NCBI GenBank assembly: GCA_001687465.1
Contig: LVLI01000521.1
Location: 1-13,714 of the forward strand
Source of the DNA: Halocafeteria seosinensis
Taxonomy: Eukaryota; Sar; Bigyra; Bicosoecida
Direction of reading: 5' to 3'
Length of the DNA stretch: 13,714 nt
The position numbers were made by a program, and so were the translations under genes. Shown here piece by piece: positions 4,615-13,714 of this stretch (position 1 is its first letter; every line of letters begins with the position of its first letter). The notes under the pieces were generated by a model. That model saw only the letters and a program-made list of their open reading frames with translations, was not told the DNA's origin and did not search any database.

Positions 4615-6172
4615 GAGGAGTGCACTTCTCTACATTGAATACTGCCTTCGGAAGACGATCACTTGAAGCGACTGCTCCACTCCGTACCTTTACTTCAGAG
4701 TCTGCAGTTCCCTTCTGCTCGTCGGCATTACTCACTGGTTCACCGAAGTAGTTAAGAATGATGCTACCTACAAATGGTTGAAAATTATTCGCCGACATCC
4801 CAACTGTAAGATGGTCATCGCTGTAACATTTCAGAGACCCTTGTACAAATCCCTGCCGTTCCCCGTTAACGTTCAGACTCGTTGCCAATTTCAAGGTTAA
4901 GAATGATTTTACCGCTTCATTTCGCCCATCATCTGGTTCCACCGAAAAAATCCTGCCGTTCGTGTTCCACGACTCCGTCGGAAGGCATTCGTACATCGAT
5001 GAAAGATTTCAAGTCTTTCGAGGGTAAACACCAGTAACCGTGCTTTGCCAGTGCTTCTCGATCAGCCTTTGTGAGATCTTTCACTCTTTTCTCGAAAAAA
5101 GGCGTCCGTATCGCATCGGGTTGGTACTCCAAGGGCGACAGATAGACAGTATTACCTCCAAGATGCGTGAATACTTCTCCGGCAACAAACCCCTTGCTGT
5201 TAACCGCACTGAAAGGAGTGCGATCCACATTGGTAAATGGGTCTATCAGATTAGAACGGTTACATGACGATCTTTGTATTTGCCTATCGTTACTCCCCAA
5301 AAGCGATTTGTTATCGAGCCACACAGCTTGGCTCTTCAAGGTCCGTAGATCCTCCAACGTCAGATCCCTTGCGCACTTTGTTTGAAAGGCCTCTCGAATG
5401 ACAGATGGCTGAGTACTGAGAGGTGCTAAAAACGTGGGTTTGCGTTCCGTCGCACACCTTACTTCAACGAAAGTCCACTGATCAAGTTTCATCGCGTTCT
5501 TGGCAGTGATCATTGAACAACTACTGTACCACCGTAGACAAGAATCAAATCATCTGTAACGGTATCCCATAGCAAGCTTGAACCAGAGCTGGATTCCCAG
5601 AGCGTGAGAAATCGGATGTTAACGGGAAGACCATTGGTATTGCGGCCATCACCCAATGTTTCCAGCAATCGCTCGATAGCTTGATTAGGGCGCTTTGTAG
5701 GGTGAGTGGGTGGTTTCTTTTTGTCAACACAGGCATAATACTGTTCCCTATAAGGCACTTTCGGAGAAGGTGCATAGACCCACAATGCTATGCTAAATTC
5801 TCCTGTTCCAGCATGCAATGGCTCGAATAACTGGTGATCCATTTCACGGATTCCCCAGCTCCCATCAAAGCTGAACGATCTATTCGATCCGGCATTCTCG
5901 AACGATCCGTCCCTGCATTGTGCGTACTTGATATCGATCTCTGCAGTATCTTTCGGGTCGTCGTTGCCGGTAGTAGGTGGCACGGGGGCTCTGTCGTGAC
6001 CCTCACTGGAAGCTGAGGAAGCGTGCGTTTGTATTGGATTCGGGATCAATTGCAGCCATTTTGTTCCACCAATATTCAGAATACCGTGGTAGGACTTTGC
6101 TTTAAAAGCTCTCTTCAGCAAACAAAAACACAAAACTGATAGACGGCAACTATACAATCGCATCATACTCAT
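4574..6172 (-). pseudogene. LamG-like (concanavalin A fold) secreted protein, frame-broken
   Basis: Three overlapping minus-strand frames (5510-6172, 4929-5513, 4574-4996) read as one protein. The start at 6172, or the ATGs at 6166 and 6163, gives a Cys/Leu-rich N-terminus that may be a weak signal peptide. A LamG-type jelly roll follows: GEFSIALWVYAP, LILVYGGT, then LDQWTFVEV in the second frame and LTVGM/FVGSIILNYFGEPVS in the third. The first break (5510-5513, ATGA overlap) needs a one-base gain. The second can be repaired by removing one T from the six-T run near 4937-4942, suggesting an indel or a sequencing error. The fold normally binds carbohydrate or protein outside the cell. The middle frame holds a duplicated ~40-residue motif. 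I found no convincing introns; 26-42 nt GT-AG gaps exist but are shorter than the true introns next door. Confidence 0.5.
5025..5408 (-). repeat. Internal protein repeat in the LamG-like gene (two copies)
   Basis: Copies at 5316-5408 and 5025-5120 (minus strand) encode related motifs: PSVIREAFQTKCARDLTLED and PDAIRTPFFEKRVKDLTKAD. Both continue with a Leu, a Lys and a Trp at similar spacing, and both are preceded by L-[AS]-P-L-x2-Q. The DNA has diverged, so the duplication is old and was kept under coding constraint. Confidence 0.55.
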
Positions 6173-6821
6173 TGGAAATAATTACTAAGGGTATATAGAG
6201 AGATGATGGTTTGCGAAGTAAGTTCCGCACTGTAGCCGGTCGCGAGAAGCTGAACTTACTGGGCTTCCCAGTGGAAGTTCCCACCATCGCACTGGCACGC
6301 GAACATGTTTTTATAATGGAGAAGTTCCCTCTGTAGAACGATGGAGAACTTACAGGAAGAGTGGATGTGTAATTATACAGGTACAAGGTTGTACATGTAC
6401 ATATGTATTGGACCCTGCACGCACGATCATGCCCTCTATTCCGCCCCAAACTCGTTTTCCCTTCCACGCTGTTCACAAGCCATATTCTTCCTTCATATAT
6501 ACTCACAAGTATTGTGCTGTATGCATCCGCCTCAGTAGTCATTTATTTCATCTATGTCCAGGAAGTTCTGGTCTTAACTTCAACTTGTTGGTCCGGCCCA
6601 TGCGTAAATGGCGGTCTCACATGAGTCATACGGACGTATGACGGAAGATTGTTCATTGTTTGGTGTCGAAATATAGAGCGACGGGAGGGAGACTTGCATG
6701 TACTGAATGGGGCGTTTGGAATGGAAAGTAAGGAATCAGAATCGGGACTGAATACGCGGTTGTATGACCTTTCTAGTGCATATTTGATACATTTCTGTGT
6801 ACCTATAAGGAAAAGGACACC
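6173..6821. other. Divergent intergenic region
   Basis: No gene is supported here. The region lies between the 5' ends of the minus-strand LamG-like gene and the formin gene and probably holds both promoters. Visible features are a 12-bp palindrome TGTACATGTACA (6390-6401), a 7-bp inverted repeat GTCATAC/GTATGAC (6625-6631 and 6636-6642) and scattered GAACTT strings. Open frames on either strand show no domain signal. Confidence 0.5.
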
Positions 6822-9800
6822 ATGGCACGTATCGTTAGGTCAGACGGAACGTTCTTGAATAATGTATTTAGAGGGAAAGAGGAAGAGGAGAATTCCTCCG
6901 TGGACGCTGTTTATTTACATCCACGTCTAATTGGTACGATATACGGCTATTTCAGCGACACTATCACGTTTGTTAGGTTCAAACGATTCCATATATGATG
7001 TATACAGTGGTGGGAGAACCGCAGAAACAGGTTGTGGCCGAAACGAAAGACCGAAAGAGATCAAACATCAGCGAGGAATTGGCGACGTTTTTGGTTCATC
7101 GCCATGGACATAATTTTATGTTGTGGAATCTCTCGTACGTCCGATTCCGTTTAAATAAGTGTCTATCCTTCGTTGTAATGAGAGTCATTTCCCCGATGGT
7201 TTATAACATCGCAGACTTTCGGAAGACCGACACATTGGGTATCGCCTGTTTGACCAGCAAGTCTTGGGGTTTCCACCATACAAACATGTAAACCTCACAG
7301 ATCTCCCCTCAATCACTCAGGTAAAGGAATTTGATTCGAGCATGGTTGTACTTCTCGAACTAACTGGGGGTCCGTTTGGGAGAACTGCAGGTTTATGGCT
7401 TCATCTATACTGTAGAGTTTTGGCTTGAGTGGGATCCTGATCATGTTGCTGTTATTTTTGGAGGAGACAATGACATACTGCGGACTGCATTTTTTGTGTC
7501 GTGTTATTTGGCTTATAGTAAATGTAAGTGAGTTCATATGATGCATGAAGATGGAAGGCAATAGCAAGGGGAATGTTACAGATGTACACGTACACGGTAA
7601 CGTTACGGTGCGGGAAGAGTTACAGCACTTTTGTAGGCTCAGGCGCATTGAATGGCGTTCCTTACGCCCAACTCAAAACTGGAAATTCTTGCTAGATGAA
7701 ATGGATTTCCTGTTTTCTCTGCCAACAGAACGACCTAAGCGACGCTACCTCAGCGTCCTCATCCTGCAGCTCCCAGGGAGACTAGCCAATTGCAAGGAGT
7801 GCCCAGAAGTAGAGATTTTTAGTGATGGCTGTGGAGGCCAGCAAGGCTTTGTTTCTAGAGAACATTGTATCCCAGGTAAAACGATAAAATGGATGTCAGA
7901 ATCCTTGAGGGTTGAGGTTAACAAAGTGTTTGAGGGGGATGTGCAAATAGTCGTATACAGTCATGCTAGGGTACCGGGAGAAAAAGAGTACGAGCAGTAC
8001 CTAGAATACGAAGAAAGTGTTGGGGAGCAATTTGATGAGCTTTATCAGAGTGCTGGGAATGTGAATGAGGATGAAGAACTCCCTTCGCATCCTCATCGGC
8101 CCGCGGGCATTAAACGTCGAGCTATACTGCGCTTCAGTTTTCACACATCAGATTTAGGCAATAATGCTGCGATGAATATCCAGCCGGATAAAGTAAGGTT
8201 GCATGCACTGATCAATTGCATACATTGATTTGACGAAGTCTGTTTGCTCCGTTCAGATGGATGTGCTGGAACCGAAGTTGGTTGATTATAGAGGGGTCGC
8301 CCTGTATATCACCTTGCAGGTACGTTCTGCTGCTATGTCACTTTCTTCTATTCTGTAAGCATAAACTAAGGGTACAGGATCCACCAAAGGAAATCTCATC
8401 GCCTCCTGTAGATGCGTTTGAAATCAATCTCAAGGTGAGTTCAACGCGACGTCGAGAAGTTTTCTAGTTTCCTTTTTTGTCACCACGTACCTGCTGCTCT
8501 TAAGCAGGGCTTAGATGCATTAGATCAGGGGTTTCGACAGCTGACTTATCATCACCCTGTCTCACCCACTCCACAATTATTTAAGAAACTACTCGCTGAG
8601 GGGTTTGAGCAGATGGCTATCGCTTGTGCTTTGAAGTGCACCGAAAACCATTTACGGGCTAGTAGGAGGATTCTGGCTACGGGTTTGCTATTTAAGGTGG
8701 GAGCAATATCTCATCTTCGGACGAGTACCGCGGCCAAAAAAGCCCACGATGAGGAAGATATGAGTGCCGAGGAAATTTACGCGGCTAGAACATTATGCAT
8801 GCAGCGGTCGGCTGGTGTAATGCTACCGGCTCCTACTGACGAGGAAGGCTGCCAAGAAGTTGTCGCCCGTCACAAAGCGAAGGAGCAGGGCACTCTTGCT
8901 AGGCTGGGTAGTGTATTCTTTGGTGATGCCTTTGAGGAAACCAGCACCCCCAAGAAGGTGAGTCAAGCCCGAACTCAGAAGAGAATTGATGAAGGCAAAG
9001 AAAGCAGTAAGACTGGCTTTGATATGGGCTACCTACTAAGAGCTATTGATGAGAGCGAGGACACGGCAAAGGAGATGAAAAAGCGACAGTCTGTCAGAGG
9101 AATCCAGAACATACAAGAAGAAGACGTCGATTACGCACACTTTTTGTCAGATATAATTCACTGGGGAGAGGAAACTCATGCTCCATACTCTGAACCTCCT
9201 TCAAGCACCTCTGTCAATGATACTCGAAAGAAGGTCGATGAATGGTTGTCATCTACCCGCTCTCTCTTGACGGAAAATAAGCGTAATGATACCGGCCCCA
9301 AGAGTGTTGGAGAACGAAAAGAAACAGAAGAGGTATCTCCCGAAATGGGAGCTCTGTCAACCTTCATAGAGGACCTGAGCGCTTCTGCTGTCGAACACCC
9401 AAGAAAGTTTCAGGAAATAATGGATGCATTGTATGGAAATGAGGAGGGAAAAATCGAACTCATTCAACGTGTACTGGTTGACATCCAAAACCAAAAATAC
9501 AGTCATGGTCAGCAATTCGCAACTCAAACACCGAGGAGTAGTCAGTCTTCCACTGTTGCTACCGCTATGAGAGCGAGCACTTTGGGAACTCCACTGCTTA
9601 GCCCCTCGCGTCGCGCAAAATATCTGCGAAACTCAACACCAGAAACCTGTCTTTCTGAACAAATTGATGAAATCCCTTCTACTTTTGGCCCAAGTCGTGC
9701 TCGCAAAGAAGTTGAGGAAGTGGACTTAGAACAAAAAGAATCCACATTGGCGAGACGAAGTATGGGCCGAAGGCATCAATCGGAAAATTCGAAACCCACT

Positions 9801-12800
9801 TCCAACACCTCCGAGCAAGATGCCACCAAAAAAGTGACGAATAACGCGAGTCACTCCGCCCAGGTCTTTGCAGGTGAATACGATTCGGACTCAGACTATG
9901 ATGACCAGTCCCATACTGATGATGAAGACATCAGACATGCTCCGGGAGAAACTGTTTCAACAAGTGAAGAACTTATATCGCCTGAAGGAGATCCACGAGT
10001 ATCTCTATTGGTGAACTTGTATAGAAGATCAAACGAACGAAAGACCAATAAAGCTAAGTCTCCTGTAACTCCTGCTAATGACGTCACTGCTCGCGATCTC
10101 GCTAGAGATTACTCGCACGACGAAACACACCGTAACATAGAGAAGGTCGCTGTACCAACGATTCAGGAAGAGCAAGACGAAGGGAAGGAGGATGGGAGGC
10201 AGAGCGTCCCGGCTAACACCTTTGCAAAGTCTTCTGCGTCAAGAGAAAAGGGCACAACGTCTTCGAAAGGAGGAATTTCTGGTGCAAGTTCTCCGGGTGG
10301 TAGTATTGCCACAACGGCAACCACTGAATTTCAAAGTGGGCAACAGAGCAAGGGAAATGCTTCTTTCGCGTATGTGACGACCGACAGTCAAATCAAACAA
10401 GATGCATTCTCGAAACCGGTACCAGTGGACGGTGGAAGTGGACAACATCCAGCGGCACATGCTGGCATAGACGGCACCAACACGGACACAGCACTGGCAT
10501 CAGCAGACCTTAATGCGTCCCCACGTGCTGATGCAACGAATACTGCGACTGAAAATGAAGACTCGGGGATAACAACCACCGGCCGTGATGCAATGCGAAA
10601 CGTTTTGAAGGATAGAGCGCGGGCGCAGCAGCAAGTGGACCTTAGTGATGTATCAACACAGTCAGCCACTGCATCCGAAACTCCCAACGCTATTCACGGT
10701 CAACCTGGCGAAGGAGGACTAGGAAAGACAGTGTCTGAGGCAATAAGAAGCAAAGTCAGTACACAGCAGGACGCCAGGACTAGTGGTGAAAGGGCTACAG
10801 AATCCTCCTCAGGTCGGGAGGCGATCAATAACGCTTTGAAGAACATGCAAAAATCAACAGGCCCTGAGAAACATTCGACTGCAACGATTCAAGATACATT
10901 GAAAGAGCAAGCAAATGAGACGTCTGAGTCTGAGGAAGACCTACGGGAAAAGTTCTCGAAAATGCTTTCAGTCGGAGTTCCAAAAGATGCTGTTAAACTG
11001 AAAGCGGAGCAAGCCGGCTTGGACAGTTCTTTCCTAGATGAAAGTCCTTGTGGCAAACCTGCGCCTGCGCCTGTTGCGCAGGATACTGGCGCAGAAGAAC
11101 CAAGATCACAAAACGATTCTCAGCAGCACCAAAGTGGAGGTACAGGACCACCCCTCATCGAAGATGAAAGGTATAGCAAATTTTTCAAAATGCTCAAAGC
11201 TGGGGTCCCTCGACCTGCTATCGAGCAAAAGATGTCAGCAGAAAATGTGGACACGTCAATCCTCGATCTAGACCCTCAGAAACCTCTCCCTGAAAAGCAG
11301 ACTGCAGCTCCGCTTACAGAACCTGGCCCCCCTCTAAAAGATGAACCTCACTACGCCAAATTTTTTAAGATGCTAAAGGTTGGGGCACCTCTAGAAGGAG
11401 TAAAGATCAAGGCGGAAGCTGAAGGTCTGAATCCAGCAGCACTAGATTTGGATCCTGAAACTCCATGTCCACCCGAAATGTTGCCTTCGGACAGTAGCAG
11501 TAAGGACAAAGAAAGCAAAAAGAAGATGATGCCCAAACGCAACAAAAAAGAGCAGCCTACTGAGAAAAGAAAGAAAATATTTTGGGATTCGATTCCGCTC
11601 GACGAGTTAGAAAAGCAACGACCTGTACAGAAATCGATCTGGGGAAGCAAGTGTCAAGAGTCTCGACAAAACCGAACAATTAGCGCCTTCAGTGAAGGGT
11701 CAGATGATGGATTCTCCAGTCCGGAAAAATATCCGGAGGAACGTGAGCAAGACGTCCGTTCAAATTCCAGAGAATATAACACACTGTTGATGGAGGCAGC
11801 ACAGCGCGCCTCATCCATTTTGGATGAATCAGAATTTCGGAGTTTATTTGTGAAAGACCAAAAACAACTTCAGGCAGAATCTGAAAAGAAGAAAAAGGCG
11901 CAACAGAAAGACAAGCAGAAGAAACAAGAAAAGATTTCCTTGATCGACGGCAAGAGAGCCATGAATGTCGGGATTGCCCTTTCGCGGTTAAAGTTACCTT
12001 ATGAAACCATCCATGAATCCCTATCGCAGCTCTCTCTTGCTCCCATTGTCGATTACAGGGAATCCATTTATTCGGATTCGGAAGATATCTCGTATAATGA
12101 CTTGACATTGCTGCCTGAACTGGTACCGACAGCCGAAGAAATATCCAGTGTTAAGAGCTACCTGGGAGATAAGGAGCGACTGGGTGATGTTGAGAAATTC
12201 TTCCTTGTTATTGCCGATGTCACAGAGCCGTGGGAACGAGCAAAGGCGCTGCTTGTTCAAGTATGCCCCGTGTTATCGTTATGCGTTAAAGTTCTTTCCT
12301 CAACTTCTTGTTTACTTTGTTATTGCAGATGAACTTCCAGGAACGGGCCCAGGAGATACATGAGCAGCTTGACATTTTTCTCAAGGCTTACAAAGAAGTC
12401 CGATATAATCGCAAGCTTCGTCAGATCCTAAAGGTTGCGTTATTGGTTGGTAACAAAATGAACGGTATTGACGATCCGACAACTCCCACTCAAGCACGGA
12501 AAGCAACCTATGCATTTACAGTGGATTCGCTATTGAAGTTCTCACATACGAAAGCGTTCGATGGAAAGACGACGGTGCTGTCTTTCTTGTGCAGACTACT
12601 CCAGCGACATGATTCAAGTGCTTTAAGAGTGGATAATGAATTCAAATCGACTGGTCAAGTGGTAAATTTGTCAATAGACAGTGTTCAACAAGACATTGAC
12701 GCTTTGGGCTCTGATGTTGCCTTAATGGATAGACTAGTCAGGGAGGAAGTGCAGCGTCATGGATCGTGGGGCAAAGTGGGAATGTTGAACAGTGGAGAAT

Positions 12801-13129
12801 CCAACCCATTGAAAATGCCCATGTCCCAATACGTCTCCGAAGCTAATGAAGAAATGAACCAGACGAACGACAAGCTCACTCGGACCCTACAGAACTTCCG
12901 GAGGCTGAAGGCCTACTGGGGCGAGAACGTAGAAATGCCACCTGACGAGTTCTTTGGAACTATCAACTCATTCGTACACGTAAGCGCTATATTTAGGTTT
13001 GTAGGTTGAATGTTCTTCATGCATGATATCTATACCAAGAATGATGCAATACAGGCCATCCTAAAGACTAGGGACACCTTAGGGATAATCCCTGAGGAGC
13101 CCGAAGGAGGCAAAGGATCCTCATCATGA
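6822..13129 (+). CDS. Formin with degenerate PTEN-like, C2, UBA-like, CCDC53-like and FH2 domains
   Basis: Ten exons give 1895 residues: 6822-6933, 7008-7134, 7215-7320, 7391-7523, 7582-8192, 8257-8319, 8378-8434, 8508-12260, 12329-12979, 13055-13129. All nine introns (58-80 nt) are GT-AG and keep frame; TAG 6774-6776 lies upstream in frame. Residues 28-160 follow a PTEN-like phosphatase (VYLHPRLIVVGEP, FDQQV), but the P-loop is FGGDNDILRT (138-147), without the catalytic Cys. A PTEN-type C2 domain follows (about 195-362; GDVQIVVY, FSFHTSDL), then a UBA-like stretch (about 430-465), a long Ser/Thr/Glu-rich disordered region and three CCDC53-like repeats (KFFKMLKAGVP; about 1215-1387). FH2 spans about 1424 to 1880 (FWDSIP, GNKMN, LLKFSHTKAFDGKTT). 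FH2 nucleates and elongates actin; the N-terminus probably binds membrane lipid. No polyproline FH1 is visible. Confidence 0.9.
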
Positions 13130-13296
13130 GGAGAACAAACGCGTTCGAATGACAGCGCTATCTCAGCTCCACCATATGACGTCAGCTTTACCTTTTGTGT
13201 GTAGCATTCTAGAGGTACCGAGGACATAGCACTTGGGAATATACGCTTTTAACTAACTTTATTCGAAACGAGGCAATTTGTGGCATTAATGCGGCA
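13130..13296. other. Short convergent intergenic region
   Basis: The 167 bp between the formin stop and the stop of the minus-strand PPAN/SSF1 gene must hold both 3' ends. No ORF or repeat of note is seen. Confidence 0.5.
13258..13263 (-). terminator. AATAAA polyadenylation signal of the PPAN/SSF1 gene
   Basis: AATAAA occurs on the minus strand 33 bases after the TAG stop at 13297-13299, the right place for polyadenylation of that transcript. Single hexamers arise by chance, but the position is good. Confidence 0.5.
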
Positions 13297-13714
13297 CTAC
13301 TTCTTAACTCTCTTAGCCTTTTTCGTAGTTTTGTTGTTTGAACTTTTGGTCTCTTCTCGTGTCCTCTTGTATGTCTGTTTTGATTGGGTATGTACTGTTG
13401 GTTGTGCGTTGCCATTTGCAGCATCTTTGTCTTCAGCTCCTGTCTCATTCTGCTTCCGGGCTTGCTTTTCGGCGACGTTCCTCGCTTGTTCTGCCTTCCG
13501 TGCAGCCTTCAAAGCCTTTGCTCTTTCGTGCTCTTTGCGCAGCCGCTCTACTTCCTCTTGAGACTTTCTCTCAATTGCGTGATATAAAATTTCTCCATTG
13601 CACATCCCTTGTTCAATTTTCAGTAACTGTAAAGTGAAACGAGGACCAACCTCACTCAAACGAATGGCGCTAGTCTGCGATTTCTCATTGCCTCGGCCCT
13701 TGTATTCTTGAGGC
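13297..13714 (-). CDS. PPAN/SSF1 (Peter Pan) ribosome-biogenesis protein, C-terminal part
   Basis: This is the C-terminal ~138 residues of a gene that enters from beyond the right edge; the frame is open at 13714. It begins EYKGRGNEKSQTSAIRL followed by SEVGPRFTLQLLKIEQGM and GEILYHA, the end of a Brix domain. The variant GPRxTLQLxK with the QGRGN-type approach is typical of the Peter Pan/SSF1 subfamily, not of BRX1 or IMP4. After it come a charged helix rich in Glu, Arg, Lys and Ala and a Lys-rich tail ending KKAKRVKK, a likely nucleolar/nuclear localisation signal. The family acts in the nucleolus in 60S subunit and 27S pre-rRNA maturation. The tail is short compared with animal homologues. 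No intron is visible in this part. It ends at TAG and is convergent with the formin gene. Confidence 0.85.
   Translation of the reverse strand, partial: PQEYKGRGNEKSQTSAIRLSEVGPRFTLQLLKIEQGMCNGEILYHAIERKSQEEVERLRKEHERAKALKAARKAEQARNVAEKQARKQNETGAEDKDAANGNAQPTVHTQSKQTYKRTREETKSSNNKTTKKAKRVKK

Noticed and set aside
5510-5540. 26-nt intron joining two LamG frames
   Set aside because: GT-AG ends exist and would keep frame, but all nine formin introns are 58-80 nt. A one-base indel is simpler.
6150-6542. 130-residue minus-strand ORF upstream of the LamG-like gene
   Set aside because: It has low-complexity Tyr/Thr/Cys content, no domain signal and overlaps the LamG-like start in another frame; treated as chance.
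7545-8228. Separate gene starting at ATG 7545
   Set aside because: Its first codons fall in an intron (7524-7581). The frame is exon 5 of the formin, and splicing on both sides keeps the PTEN/C2 domain continuous.
8613-12332. Separate 1239-residue gene starting at ATG 8613
   Set aside because: The frame is open upstream to the acceptor at 8507, and spliced small exons join it to the C2 region. Its last codons read into intron 12261-12328.
12308-13009. Independent FH2-only ORF
   Set aside because: It begins inside an intron and is exon 9 of the formin; it ends in intron 12980-13054, after which the last exon follows in frame.

Overview
The window joins two very different kinds of DNA. Positions 1 to about 3156 are strikingly AT-rich, compact and intron-free, with virus-like small genes. 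From about 3157 to the end the base composition is balanced and the genes look like those of a unicellular eukaryote, with short spliced introns (58-80 nt, GT-AG). A formin carrying PTEN-like and CCDC53-like modules, together with short introns, is compatible with a stramenopile or another protist, but I cannot name the organism.

Left part: a RING-finger protein (25-375, +), two small unknown ORFs on the minus strand (378-587, 750-989), and a 491-residue protein (1212-2687, +) that fuses a GIY-YIG nuclease-like domain to a tyrosine recombinase through a perfect 4 x 30 bp repeat. The two plus-strand genes share an identical 26-bp block that runs into their ATGs. The two minus-strand genes share another upstream block, one copy of which is part of a strong hairpin. 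Downstream of the recombinase is a gene-free stretch with nested GGGCA inverted repeats and AT-rich degenerate repeats (one unresolved N at 3107). The gene style fits an integrated DNA virus or virus-like element (polinton-like virus, virophage or giant-virus relative), but no capsid, ATPase or polymerase gene lies in the window.

Middle part (3157-6172): a 5'-truncated PPC-like domain on the plus strand runs up to the composition boundary. Opposite it on the minus strand are remnants of secreted-protein genes: a LamG-like protein broken by frame changes, a subtilisin-family protease whose central part including the catalytic serine is missing, and an EGF-like segment beyond an in-frame stop. 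I read this as a decayed or rearranged locus next to the AT-rich DNA.

Right part: an apparently intact ten-exon formin gene (6822-13129, +; 1895 residues) with a degenerate PTEN-like phosphatase domain, C2 domain, UBA-like helices, a long disordered region, three CCDC53-like repeats and an FH2 actin-nucleation domain. It is followed by the convergent 3' end of a PPAN/SSF1 (Peter Pan, Brix family) ribosome-biogenesis gene (13297-13714, -), which leaves the window. These two genes show that the right part is nuclear host DNA. The main alternative to an integration is an assembly join near 3107-3156.
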